Source: Bondarzewia mesenterica (lineage: Eukaryota > Basidiomycota > Agaricomycetes > Russulales > Bondarzewiaceae). Taken from it: a DNA stretch of 64,000 bases. The notes under the pieces were generated by a model that searched no databases, was not told the origin of the DNA, and worked only from the letters and a program-made list of their open reading frames with translations. Made by a program: the position numbers and the translations under genes. The stretch is taken from positions 57,778 to 121,777 of the forward strand of contig SGPL01000022.1 of the NCBI GenBank assembly GCA_004802705.1. The letters are read 5' to 3'. Below, one piece after another: positions 23,337 through 34,499 of this stretch (position 1 is the stretch's first letter; each line of letters opens with the position of its first letter).

Positions 23337-25643
23337 TCAAAACGTGAACATCCCGCCGTTCTTCTTCCTCCCGAACGCGTACACGACAGCTTGACTCATC
23401 ATGAGACCGACGGTGGTGCCCATCGCAATCGAAAGCATCCCACCTCCCACGTCGACGCTGCGTCCACCTGTGATGCCTTCGTCTTGCGCAAGACCAGACT
23501 GGTGAATACACATACAACAATTGTAAGCGCCAAGACCATATATAAAAAAAACTCGGCGTCAAGTACTTACGGGCACAAGGAACAAAACACCAGTGACCAT
23601 GGATGTGAAAGCCGTGCCTCCCATTCTCCGAGAGTATATGTTCCCTATCAGTCCAACCACCAATGCCGCAACGAACGAAACATAGTCGGACCGCTTGTTA
23701 ATGTAGTGCCCGACCACTGCATTTGCAGTCCAAGCGACACAGGCAATAACAACCATGACAACCATCTCTTTGCTTTTCCATGGCTGCAGATTTAACATGG
23801 AGCTGCATATCGCAAAAGCGGGGACCATGAAGAGCTGTGTCCACCACGGGAATATTCGAAGATACCAGTGCTCGTCGGTTGGTCGGTAACAGCCCTTGAA
23901 TATATGGTCGTGGTTCGACGTGGTGCTGTTGGAAAATGTGAACGTGCCATAAAGTGCTTTTCCATCTCCGAATCGCGAAGAGTTGTCCGACAAGAAAGTG
24001 CCGTTGTAGGCAATGCTGCCATGGATCTCATTCGATAGCATCAACAGCTTATGCCGCTCCGGAGAGTCCAGAAGGAGAAAGAAATCGGACCCTATGCGGA
24101 GCCCAAAGCCAAGGAAGAGTGTGTACACAAGGGCATACACCAACCTGATCGACCCGCACATGATATTCTTGTACGCTAGATCGAGCGAACTGTTCACTGC
24201 GTGCGAGATTTGATGTCGGAAGCAATAGACGAAAAAATTGCTGAACTTACAGATGAGATAACCAGGCAGGACGCCCACTATGGCGGCGGAAGCGATGGCA
24301 GAGTAACAAAATAGATCGCCTTTGATACTACTCAGGCCACGAGCAGCAAAGGATATGCAGAACGCGATAGCTACTCTAAGACACCGATGTTCTGGATTAG
24401 CTGCAAGTATCGTGAATAATGGCAAAGGCACTCACTCGAGAATGTTCCCCATCAGCACACCTTTTGGGAAGACGGTCACCTGTAGAATACAGAGCGAGGC
24501 CCCAGCTAGCCCAGCAATCCACATGTCCACGAAAGAACCACCGAAAGCTAGTGGGCAGATGAGTCCGGAGAGACCGAAGGCGAGGATACATCGCTGCAGT
24601 CTGCTATAGATTGGTGGAGCCTTGAGAAGACATTCCAGTCTTTCGTTTGCTGTACTTGTGTTCTCTTCTTCGTGGATGATGGAGCGATAGATAGTGTGGA
24701 CTTCGTGCAAGTTGCAGAGTTCAAGTCGGCCTGTGCACTTGACGATGTGATCCTCAGACGAATCATTTTCTAGGTCGGTGAAGAAGACCAGCGTGACTCC
24801 GTAGATGAGGATAAAGTCGGAGTGATCAACTGCGAGAACGCGGCATAAGGCAACCAATTGCGAGTGAATGCGGTGCGAAGGCGCGCCGAAGGCCATGAGA
24901 GCACGCGCAAAGTTCAAGACAAGCTTGCGTCGCTCGATCAAAGCTACTCGGGAAACAACGCCAGTGAGACTGAGAAATTAGAGGTATTGTTTATGGGGGG
25001 AGAGCGTACGTTCAGTACGATGTACAGCTCTCAGCTCTGTCATCCTCGAATGGTCACGGTCTCCGTCATCGTCGTCACCATCATCGTCGTCGCTTGCCTG
25101 ACTGCCTTCAGAACCTGACAAATCAGACTCGAGCCATTCTGCCTTGTCCATGCGGGGAGACCGACTATCTGTCGATACGTCGAACAATTCAGAAGCAACA
25201 ATCCCATCCAATTCAAGACCGGTCTGAGAGTGGTATTCGTTGTTGAGTTCGCTGCCGAAGGATCCTCGACGAATCGGCTGCTCAACAAAGGGAGTACCAT
25301 TCTCCTCGTCCCAGCGACGTCGTCGGCGAATCTGTGTGGGTACTTTGTCAGAGTCGCGATGATCGGTGCTGCCATAGGCGGGTAAAGGGGGTTGAATGTC
25401 GAACGGATGACGGTATGAGGAGAAGGTAATTGGGTCATCGTCCCTCTCATAAACAGTGTTCTCGCTGTCATCGGATCTACGGCGAGGGCCACCGGTGTTC
25501 TGAGTCTGGTGCAGTACCTCTTCGTCTTCTGCGGGCCTGGACGAGTGGCCGGCTGCGGTTTGGGGAGGAGAGATGATGGAACTCGGAAGGATAGATCCCC
25601 CATACTGACGATCACGAGAAGACGACGAAGGGCCCGGAGGCAT
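23337..25643 (-). CDS. ThrE-family membrane protein, Prm10-like putative amino-acid exporter
   Basis: Fungal proteins of this kind fuse both halves of the bacterial threonine/serine exporter fold (DUF1212 and DUF3815); yeast Prm10 is a pheromone-regulated member. Exons: 25643-25010, 24946-24436, 24375-24251, 24196-23571 and 23498-23337. The first exon encodes a long disordered, acidic cytosolic domain (charged run near DDDDGDDDDGDRDHS). The core starts at ERRKLVLNFARALMAFGAPS, the ThrE signature. Many membrane helices follow, for example LAFGLSGLICPLAF, LVYALVYTLFLGFGL, VVIACVAWTANAVVGHYI and YVSFVAALVVGLIGNIYSR. It ends MSQAVVYAFGRKKNGGMFTF. The join of exons 1 and 2 is tentative: it uses a CCCGAG acceptor. 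A second in-frame ATG at 25670 would add nine residues. Substrate is unknown. Confidence 0.85.
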
Positions 25644-26275
25644 CTTCAAAATGCAAAGTATGGTACGCAAGTAGGTGCGCGTGGTGAAGCCGAATGTATG
25701 GCATTGAGGCGGGGGAAAGGCACCCGCTCGGAATTTGGGCGAACGGTTGTTAACAAGCGTCCTGGAAGTTTCAGACCAGGCCTGACGACTGTCGGCTAAT
25801 AAAATTTCAGGATCATGGCCTCAATCAACTTGGTCTGGGCACTGTAAAACAGAGCTGACTCGCACCGTGTAAGTCGCACCCCGGCGTGAGCTTATGCATG
25901 CCAAGACGGAGAAATCGAGGTTCGTGCGCTGCCATCTGGCAGACTGGCGCCTACTGCAATGCTACAGCCTGGGCACGCCAAGGCGCCTTATTATAAATCG
26001 AACTGAGAGCGTGGAAGAGCAGGATGCACTCGCTGAATTATCGACCAAGTAGGGAATTGTCAGACAGGCGCAAGGAGAGACATGATTGACGATTTACTGG
26101 CAGACTTACTGCAGGCCCAGCGGTACTACTAGAGTAGTCCGAATTGTATTAGTAGGGTTTGTAGTACCGCTTGTAGTGATCAAGCACAACCCTGCCCTAA
26201 AGAGCTCAATTGCAGTGTGAGTATTCACGCGGTCACGAGGCCAATATATTGCCAAAGCACACCAAACGACAAAAG
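25644..26275. promoter_or_regulatory. Divergent upstream region
   Basis: 632 bp between the divergent starts of the ThrE-like gene (-) and the GLTSCR1-domain gene (+). It should contain both promoters. I see no open frame that looks coding, and no striking repeat. Confidence 0.4.
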
Positions 26276-27799
26276 ATGTCGAGTCTTTTCGACCTGTCCT
26301 ATGCTTCAACACCGACCACCACCCAATCCGAGTTCACTGCCAGCAATGTCCATTCGCCTTTTTCCGCCGTTCCCACACAAACATTCCCCTCTGCACCATC
26401 TTCATCGACGGTGTCGTCGACGGCAGTCATCGATCATACCGACCCATCAGCCCCTTCTTTTCACAGCTATGTCCCTCGAAAACGATCTCATTACGTTTCC
26501 TTGACCCCGGAGGAAGAGCAGGTTGCGACACGGGTCTCCGATAGGTATATATTTTTTTCTCCGTGCCTCCCTTGTTCATTCTGATCAGCCGTCGCTCAGA
26601 ATTGCACAATGTCTGACCTCAGATCAAATTGACGCTTTGTTCCCTGATGTGACCACGCCATTTCATAATACAGAAGATGTTGTGAGAAGGCTGCTTCCTT
26701 ATCATATATTCCAGCATCCAAGGGAGGATCTGGGGAAAGGCAAAGGGAAGGCCACCGAGAATGACCTTTTGAAAGAGGAAATTGCGGGTACGTTCAATAC
26801 TGTGAGGTGAAAAAACGAACCTCATGAACATGGTCGAACCGTTGCTTAGAGACACAATTTGCTCTGGAATGCTTCAAAAGAAAAAAGACGTTACAAAATC
26901 GATTCAGGCGTGCACGTCTCAAGTCTGGCGAGGTCTGCCTGTCTGTTCTTGCCATTGTGTTCTTTTCTAATACAATCCAGCAGCGTACTGCACCTGATGA
27001 CCAGGCCTATCATCTCGCGCATGCGATTTTGGAGAGTGACCGTGTGGAGACTGCCTCTCTGACCTCTGAGCTACGCAACGCCCGCACCGACCTCGACAAG
27101 CTTGAGCGAGAAAAACGTCTCTCCGCGATCGCAGCACGGCCAACGTATTATACTACTCAGCCATCGACTCCAGTCTACACGCATCACTACCGCAGCTACC
27201 ACTATCCATACGCACAGGCCTATACGACTGCCCCTCAAATGCCCATGGCTTCTTCCCAGCCACCCTCGACGTATACATTTTCTGCAGCGACATTCGCCAA
27301 TCCAACTATAGCGTCTTCTGCACCGCGCCCGACACCTACCCCTGCACCCATGAACCAACCTGTCCCAGCTGCCCCACTGCCACAGATATCAGGCGCAATT
27401 CCCGTCCAACTTCCTGTGTCCTCTCTTCCCACTCTTCATGCTCTTGGCATCTTCCCCGTTCCCGCCAACTCTGCAGCCCAAACGCCAGACGGTCAACCAC
27501 CCCCAGCCATATTGCGTAGCTCCTCCGCCAACGGTACGCAGCTTAACCTGGAAATCAATGTATCGTTGTTACAAGCCGCGCAAATGAGCGGGTTGGCTCT
27601 GGTACTCAACTCAATCATGCGCAATCCGTCTGCGGCAGCCGGTGGTGGTGCAAATCAATCTGCTCTGTCGGTCACTCCGTCAAATACGCCATCTACAGTA
27701 CCGTACACGTTTGTTGTCAATCCTCAGCCTCGTCAAGTTGCTGATGCGCACACTGCGGATAGTGCGCCGCCGAAGGGAGATGAGGGCTCGGGAGGGTGA
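26276..27799 (+). CDS. GLTSCR1-domain protein, likely SWI/SNF-class remodeller subunit
   Basis: The conserved block resembles the region shared by human BICRA/GLTSCR1 and BICRAL, subunits of the non-canonical BAF complex. Exons: 26276-26544, 26600-26787, 26850-26932 and 26980-27799. After a Ser/Thr-rich N terminus come the diagnostic elements: TPFHNTEDVVRRLLPYHIFQ (family form: TPF--EDA--RLLPYHVFQ), then a charged helix (FKRKKTLQNRFRRARLKSGE), then PDDQAYHLAHAILESDRVE. A coiled coil follows (TSELRNARTDLDKLEREKRL). The C-terminal half is Tyr/Pro/Ala-rich and low in complexity, with one helix-like segment (INVSLLQAAQMSGLALVLNS). Membership of a remodelling complex is inferred from the domain only. 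Confidence 0.68.
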
Positions 27800-28237
27800 C
27801 ACTCTTTAAACCGATCATTTTGTTCTGTTTGTTCTGTACAATTATCTTTATCGACTATTGTCCAATATCTTACATTCATCACATCCGACACTTCAGCTTC
27901 ACTCTTGTTCTAAGTTCATGCCTGATAGAGACTCTAGCATATAGCGATTTTGTGCTGTCCTTTTCCTGCCGGTAGATCCCATCGGACCCTTTACAGTGGA
28001 CTCATACATCATTTTGGGTCGTTTTCAACGTTAATATTCACAGATATTGTTCACTGATGTTAAGCTAATCTGAGCCAAAAGTGTACTGTGGTGTCGATTA
28101 TAGATCACATATGTCGCCATCAATTACAGATCATCATTCTGTCGGCTCGCAATTTACAAGCCAACACAGTGGGACGATGATATACGTAGTCGTGAGGGTG
28201 CGCGGCAACACCAGACCTGCGGGTTCATACCCTACGG
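27800..28237. other. Convergent 3' region
   Basis: This region lies between the stops of the GLTSCR1-domain gene (+) and the pseudouridine synthase gene (-). It is AT-rich just after 27,800 (TTGTTCTGTTTGTTCTGTA and similar), as expected of a 3' untranslated region. No gene is seen. Confidence 0.4.
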
Positions 28238-29569
28238 CTATCTTGCTAACCACTTTCCTTCCATGTCTGGTACCTCACCATCCTCTACTCTCACGTCGTC
28301 TACGTAAACACCACCCCGAATCGCGTCGCTTTCTAGCTGAATATCCAAGTCATGACAGACTTCGACGAAGTCCCTCGGTAGCGGTGCTAAAATACCGAGA
28401 CGAAACTGTTTGTGTGGTCCTTCCCTCCGATAGCGCTACGAGGACGCATGAGGCGCAGAATTCCGCGTAAGAACGTGGAGTTAGAACGGGAGTAGAGTGA
28501 CAACAGGCGTACGAAGAAAGATACTTCTGATGCGTGAAGAAATACGCGGTCATCCGGTATTGATGTTACGGCACTTATCTGGGGCGCCAGCTTCGCGCTG
28601 CCGTATAACGTGTCTCCCAGGATCGGGGCTTCGGTGGGTAGAGTTAAGAAGGAGAAGGATGGAGTACATTTCAAACCGATGAAAGAAAGGAACGTAGGTC
28701 GACGTTCTCACCTTTGAGTGCCGAAGCGGTGTGTACGCGAAGTTGATGCTTCAGTCCCGTGTGGAGCTGCATTCTCAGCAAAGAGATAGGAGCTTTGGGC
28801 TGGAAAAAAGGAGATAATACTTAGCATCATTTTTTTGCGTCCAAAAAAGATAAACAAGAACGCCGACACACAGAGGACGCAAGGAGCTCCCACGTAGTCA
28901 ATGCGGGTTTGCTATCGCGCTTCTGACTTCCGCTCATGGAGACACGTCCGTCATCAATTTTTATGGCCTTATCAATCTGTCCCTGCCGTGTAGGAAAAGT
29001 TTTTTCGCCGCCACGGACGAGAGCTAGGTAAGTTTTTGACACCTCGCGAGTCTTGAACTGCTGCGAGAGCTGCGTGGCAGCATTCGGATTCTTACATAAA
29101 ACGAGTGCACCGGTAGTTCTCTATCAGAAAGATAAGGATTGAATTTGACTGTGTTGATCATTGATTGAACGATACCTTGTCTAGCCTGTGAACAGGATAC
29201 AGTGGCGCATCGACGTTATACCGCTTCTTCAGATCTGTGCCAAATATCAGTTCAAACCCATCGACATCATTGAAAAAAATGTCACTTACGACTAAGGAGA
29301 GTGTCAAATTCTGTCGCCGTTCCTTTAAATTTATCACGGTGTGACTAAACAAGACGACCAGTTCAGGCGTTCGAAAATAAACTGAACATAGAAGCCACGG
29401 AACCGCATACCGTGTCCGAGTCGGCTGGCAAGGTGCCTTGTGACACCAAACCAGACCATTTGTTAAGGACTAATATTCCGCGGTCAACATAGAGCACATT
29501 CCCCAGTGAGGATGCTCTTGTATTTCGTTTGGGAAGCGCTGCCAGAGGGAGCTGCTTCGCAATAGACAT
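28238..29569 (-). CDS. RluA/RluD-type RNA pseudouridine synthase, possibly mitochondrial
   Basis: Enzyme converting uridine to pseudouridine in rRNA or tRNA. Seven exons: 29569-29411, 29344-29290, 29234-29176, 29120-28872, 28799-28712, 28628-28513 and 28435-28238. Family motifs in order: ILVLNKWSGLVSQG (fold entry), YPVHRLDKRTTGALVL with the catalytic Asp in HRLDK, SKTYLALVRG, LHTGLKHQLRVH (the G-R/K-xHQxR element) and APILGDTLYG. The C terminus RREGPHKQFRLGILAPLPRD and VCHDLDIQLES is the usual fungal extension. The start at 29569 gives a basic N terminus (MSIAKQLPLAALPKRNTRAS) suited to mitochondrial import. No better in-frame ATG is seen upstream. The RNA target cannot be told from the sequence. 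Confidence 0.88.
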
Positions 29570-32408
29570 GTAATGTGCGTGACACCCCAGGTCCCACCGG
29601 ATATAACCGTCCTTTTCCCTATCAAAAGAATCAGAATTACTCTCCACAAAATGGTTGAATATACAGGTACGTACGAGAAGAGTTTTGGAGTGTTGAGCTG
29701 GCACGGTCAGGCTTGCAATGATGTTCGTTCGAAATGTTAGGTCGCTGGGGATAAGTCTGGCCCGATAAGTTAATTGAGCCTATTTGGCCTTGTTTGTAAA
29801 AGGAATGCGCTGTAGTGCCGCCTTGAACTGATTCCTGAAGTACAATTTACTCGACTCAGTATTCAGTGTTGAGTCATTGAAACCATCCGCCGCTTCATCA
29901 GACCGGTATGTCATGGTGCAAGGTGAGTACGCACACATTCAATAGCGGTGACTAGGCGAAGAACTCTGGCAGCTCACCCTGTCTGCCTGAGTGTAAGTCC
30001 TGCTGTCTCACTATCTTATTCTTGTCGAATCTCCCCCGTTTTTTGTCCGAATGCTATGCAGTCAGCGGACAGTCTGAGTCTCTAACTCATTCTCTATCGA
30101 TATACTTCTCCTGAGAACATGTCTCAAAGGCCGCCTGACGTGCCTGTGAATGCTTGTATTATGGAATCTGAGTGGCCAAGCTTGCCCAAGCCCAACTCCA
30201 AGCCTGCGCAACTCTGCGCAACTCCGGTTCTTACGAGCTACGACTGACGGCCTCAATTGATGTTTTTCTCGCCGGAGGCCTTTTCCTCACCTTCTCCATA
30301 TAATTCTGTGGATTTTCTCCCATCAGTGGGTACGACAAATTCCCATCACCAAACCAAGAGTACTCTCATTTCTTACTAGCTACCGAGAAAGAGAACATCC
30401 TCATCGAGGCTGAATAGAGATGGGCGACAATCAGGTTATTTTTTTTTCTTCTTTTCGCAAGACTTACATCTGTGCTTTGTAGGCAACAGGAAAAATAGCG
30501 ATCCGGCTTTCGCATCTCTGGTCCATTTCCTCAACCAGAATGGAGAAGGATCGTGTTACCGTTTGATTATCGAAACTAAAAAGGATCAGTAGACCACTAT
30601 GAACGGCCCTCAGGGTCACTTGGCTTTTGGGTGTTATATCCGCCGCGTCTTCTTTGATTAATACCGTTCTCTCTGCGCAGCCCGTTGTTTCTACACTGGC
30701 AATCGTGATTGTTCCGCTCTAACCAAGACTTTACGGCACAAGCTCCGACCTTTCCATGGTGATCCTCTTCACATCGGCTTGTTCGGATGACTGCGCCAAC
30801 AGCGATGACTGACAGCGTCAGCTTGGCCTGCTTTAGGCCATCTTTCTTCAAAGTCGCAGGCCACTATGCCGTGGGTAGGTTCATATCACCTGCGTTTGTG
30901 AGTCTCATATACACTTAGATTTTCTTTCCAAATTGTTAATGCATTACCATTGTGGGCTCATACAGTCTGATGGCTGCTGACGGTCCCTCCTGTTTGCATG
31001 CCTAGTCCTCGACTCTCTGTAACCGTCCTCACTCAAGACGACCATGTGCGCAGTCAGTTGCCCCTACTGCAATCTTTCACCGCCTTTCGCTTGGCGGTGG
31101 CGTGCAACTTGTTTCTCCAATCTGCCCGCGAATCAAGTCTGCTTCGTCCTTGGTATGATGATCATCGCTCTTATTACGAAGAACAAGGGCGGCAACATGA
31201 GAGTCCATCGACCAGGTGGAACTTCGGCGGAATAGGGGAAATCCAGCTTCGAAGCTTGATATGGCCAGGCCGACTCTGCTCTTTTCGGGACCTATAATTC
31301 CTGCCTGCATGATGAGCGGCTGCTGGCCAGGGGAGGCCAAGAGCATACGTGCTGTAAAGTTCTGAGTCGTTCGCCTTCCTTCTTGGATTGTCTCTGGGCG
31401 GCTGGGTAGACGTCCAGCGCACGCGTAACACGTTGCATGCGTTTAATTGGCTGATCGGCATCTGAGCAGTGGTGGAACGTGTTGGTGCCGCATCTGACAC
31501 TCTTTGTTATCCATGTCTATCTTCTCGAGTACCTCATTATCCTCGCATTGCTACCGACTTCCCTTGCAATGTCAGCCACTACAGCATTGAAGTTCATCCC
31601 GACGACAACGCAAGAATCCAGTTCCGCCGTTCGTTCTCCTCGTCATCGGGTGTCGGTTATTCCGTACTCATGTACTTTCATGTGCCTTCACCTTCAATGG
31701 GCATGCCAGTACAATGCATCCAATGGGTTCGTTGCCTCTCAAAGGATTTTGTATGAATCTCCCGTAATACCCACAAATACTTTTCGTCAGGGGCAGAGAC
31801 CTTCGTTTTTTTGCCTTTGCCAGCGATAAACCCTGTTGAGGTCCTTTGATGCCGAATGACTTCGGAGACGTCGGGAATTTGTGACAGACAAGCCGTATAT
31901 GACATATTGTTCTCTCCATCGAAAGCGCAACGTGTGGGTCCACATTTGACACCTATCATCTGCAACAGAATTGGCCGTCAGACATCTTTCGCTCCGAAAC
32001 GGCGAGTTTCAGATCCCAGTCGACCTTGCAATGTATCCAATGTACGCCGTTACGACACTGCTGCACGACATTGACAAATAGGTCCAGTAGGAATGGAAGT
32101 GTCTGGCATAACGATATACTGTTCTGGTGAAAGATAATTGACAAAGGCGATATGGCGCCTAATAAAGGGGACCTGTTTGACGATGAGTGATACTTAATCC
32201 GCCGAACTTCAATCCACTCCAAGATGAGTTCAAAGAGCAGATCGCGAGTTCTGAAAAATGACAGACGATACATTATTGGACAACAGGTATACATGTACAT
32301 GTAACTGGCGAAGACGGCATCGTCAATCTGAGTGAGAATGATGCAAGACGAGAACGTTCATACACACCACGAAAGAAAAATCCCAAATCCCAGCAGAAAG
32401 TTATACTC
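29570..32408. other. 2.8 kb region without a supported gene
   Basis: The longest gene-free stretch of the window. Plus-strand frames at 31479-31829 encode hydrophobic segments (LFVIHVYLLEYLIILALLPT), and minus-strand frames at 31668-32300 are open for 70-110 codons. I could not link any of them into a gene with proper introns or assign a family. A potential start at 30420 (MGDNQ with a following GT) leads to a stop after one exon. These could be decayed gene pieces, a small lineage-specific gene or noncoding transcription. The right end holds the 3' region of the PRKRIP1 homologue. Confidence 0.4.
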
Positions 32409-33156
32409 TCAGTCATCTTCATGAATGATGATCTTTGGCGCATCCATCACAGCAGGCGCCCACTCTCCATTCGGTTCCACCTGAGATCCGACCTCTTCTT
32501 CAGACGCTGGCATAGGCCCATCCTCGCCTTCTCCATCACTCTCTTCACCCGGCCGCCTGAACACTAGCTCCTTCCCACTCACCAGTCGTCTCTTCTTCAA
32601 TGGCACATCTAACGATGGTGTCTCCACGTTGCCTGCGCCAGCGGCAGCGGAATCCGCTGCACCCTCTTTCTTCTCCCCCTTCACCTTTGCCCGCTCCTTC
32701 TTCTTTTGCCGTTTGGCACGATTCTTTGCAGTCTTTGCCTCGGCCTCCTCTTCTCGCTGACGTTTCCTGGTTTCAAACTCTGATTCCTCCAGTTCCTGCA
32801 CGTCCACCACAACGGGGGCATACCTCAGATAAGTGTAATATGGATCTGCACAACCAACGACGTACCTTCTTCGCCTGGTCATCCATGGCCTTCAGCCGCT
32901 CATATTCTCTCCGCCTGCCTGCTTTGTATACATGGAACTCTCCACTCCCTGCGCCTGCACTAGACCCTTGAACATTCTTCATCATTTCCCTCGCTGGACG
33001 AAGCGTCTTATCTTTCGGAGCAGCGGGTATATAGGCAGCTTTGGAAGGGTCCTTGAGCAGCCGCTCAAGCTGAGAGCGTTGTTTGTCGACGGCGGTGCTA
33101 GCATGGCGGATCGAAGGTTCTGTAGAGGATGGACGCGGCGAAGGTGAGTGAGACAT
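32409..33156 (-). CDS. PRKRIP1 homologue (DUF1168), spliceosome-associated
   Basis: Small nuclear RNA-binding protein. The human homologue PRKRIP1 is found as a helical bridge in the catalytic spliceosome. Two exons: 33156-32866 and 32795-32409. The core is strongly conserved: QLERLLKDPSKAAYIPAAPK, then EMMKNVQGSSAGAGSGEFHV, then YKAGRRREYERLKAMDDQAK. After the intron comes a long charged helix (ELEESEFETRKRQREEEAEA, then KTAKNRAKRQKKKERAKVKG), typical of the family. The C terminus is acidic and less conserved (EESDGEGEDGPMPASEEEVG). It lies head to tail with NSA2, whose stop is about 170 bp upstream of this start, so the two promoters and terminators are compact. Confidence 0.9.
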
Positions 33157-33329
33157 GGTGGCAGTACTTTGCCTGGGGATTCACCAGTCACACGGTCACA
33201 CTCGGTTGATAACACAAACTGAATTTGAGGTTAGGGTCAAAAGTTTTTGATGTTACTGGGCTGAAAGCATGGATGGATAACGAGAGAACACATAGAAGTA
33301 CAACGACATAGTCCATACAATAACACGCA

Positions 33330-34405
33330 TCACACAACTGAAAGAAATGTTCATCAGTACGCGATCAGGACGACAGTAAAAGGGATAGACGTACGGAGGA
33401 CGGCATTGATACAACCATCATTTTCGGGGTTGTTCGTGATCTGCGCGTATTTGCCGAACACGACCTTCCCTCCAGCGGTGACCATACCCAACTCGGAGAC
33501 GTTAACCTCTATAACCGTCCCCTTGGTTAAGACGCCCAACTGTGTGTACATCGGAGACTGGGGGTTCTTTTTGACACCCAATATCTGCAGCTGGAACGTT
33601 GCCTTCAAGTCAGCTGTAACATGCAACAAGTCGTCAGTCAGGGCTGAAATACGCAAACGAAGGAACACTCACGATGCGTTACATTGGCCCTTTTGTATCT
33701 CAACGCCATCGGTCGAACAAATCGCTCCATTTTCACCGGTTTGCGCGTGAAACCCTCGCCAACAAAAGTTGCCTTGGTCACCATCCGCTTCCACGACTTG
33801 CTTTTGCTCTTCCCCGTCCGCATAACCTTGAACATCTCATCTTCCGCGATTCCGCGGACCTTTGGCAGCGGTACGGCGAACTTGGCCGCCTTGTCCTTCC
33901 GCTTCTGTTTGATCGCAGTGGAGAGCGCCTTTGCGTCCTTCTGACCCTCACGATCAAGCAAGTAGGTCGGGAGGGCACCATCTGGAACGGTGGATGAGTC
34001 GGCTTGCTTGACATTCCGCTCGTCGTGTGCCTTGAGAGTCTTTTTGAGTTGCACCTTCTCCGCATGGCGTTTGGCGTGCAACAGTTTAGCCTTGAGACCA
34101 AAGGCTTTTTGTGTGACAGCGGACTGGCGATGAACGGAACGTGCTTCGCGCTTGCGCCTAGACGGATGTACGGTGAGTCGCCTGCGTCAAGCTACAAGTT
34201 TGATACGCACTTGCGCTCGTAGTAATCTAACCGCCGACCATGGCGTTTTATGTGCTCCTCGATGTACTCGTTCTACGGAGAACGTCAGGCACACAAAATG
34301 AAACTGAAAGGTTCTATCCTTCTTACCTGAGGCTATATACAACATCAAAATAGCGATGAGAACAGTTGCGGAGTAATTTCAGTTGTATAAACGCGAACTC
34401 ACCAT
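33330..34405 (-). CDS. NSA2: 60S ribosome biogenesis factor Nsa2
   Basis: Nsa2 is an essential assembly factor of pre-60S particles, related to the eS8 fold. Six coding exons: 34405-34403 (ATG only), 34327-34332 (CCTCAG, Pro-Gln), 34272-34211, 34157-33673, 33613-33395 and 33337-33330. Together they give the universal N terminus [20 protein letters not shown], then [18 protein letters not shown], a Lys-rich middle, [40 protein letters not shown], then [19 protein letters not shown] and [20 protein letters not shown]. It ends NAVLLV. The start depends on two tiny exons: without them the MPQ cannot be built, because TAG directly precedes CCTCAG in genomic sequence. The last coding exon has just 8 nt. 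The gene is divergent from YIP1, with 94 bp between the start codons. Confidence 0.93.
34327..34332 (-). other. NSA2: Six-nucleotide microexon (CCTCAG) of NSA2
   Basis: On the - strand it is flanked by an upstream acceptor (TGTATATAG) and a downstream donor (GTAAGA). It encodes Pro-Gln, residues 2-3 of Nsa2. The preceding exon contributes only the ATG, followed at once by GTGAGT. The introns are 70 nt (34402-34333) and 54 nt (34326-34273). Confidence 0.82.
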
Positions 34406-34499
34406 GGAATGGAGGCAAGAGGAGATGTAAACAAACGACAACAAAGCTGATCCTGTGCTGAGCGCGTCTGCCGCCGCCGCCTCCACGTCGACAGCATTC
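34406..34499. promoter_or_regulatory. Compact bidirectional promoter of NSA2 and YIP1
   Basis: Only 94 bp separate the two ATG codons, so both 5' leaders and the core promoter must share this stretch. If either leader extends further, transcripts overlap. The sequence contains GC-rich GCCGCCGCC near 34,472. No TATA box is evident. Confidence 0.5.

Noticed and set aside
30420..30590. Candidate short gene starting MGDNQ
   Set aside because: After one plausible intron the frame ends after about 30 codons without any recognisable feature.
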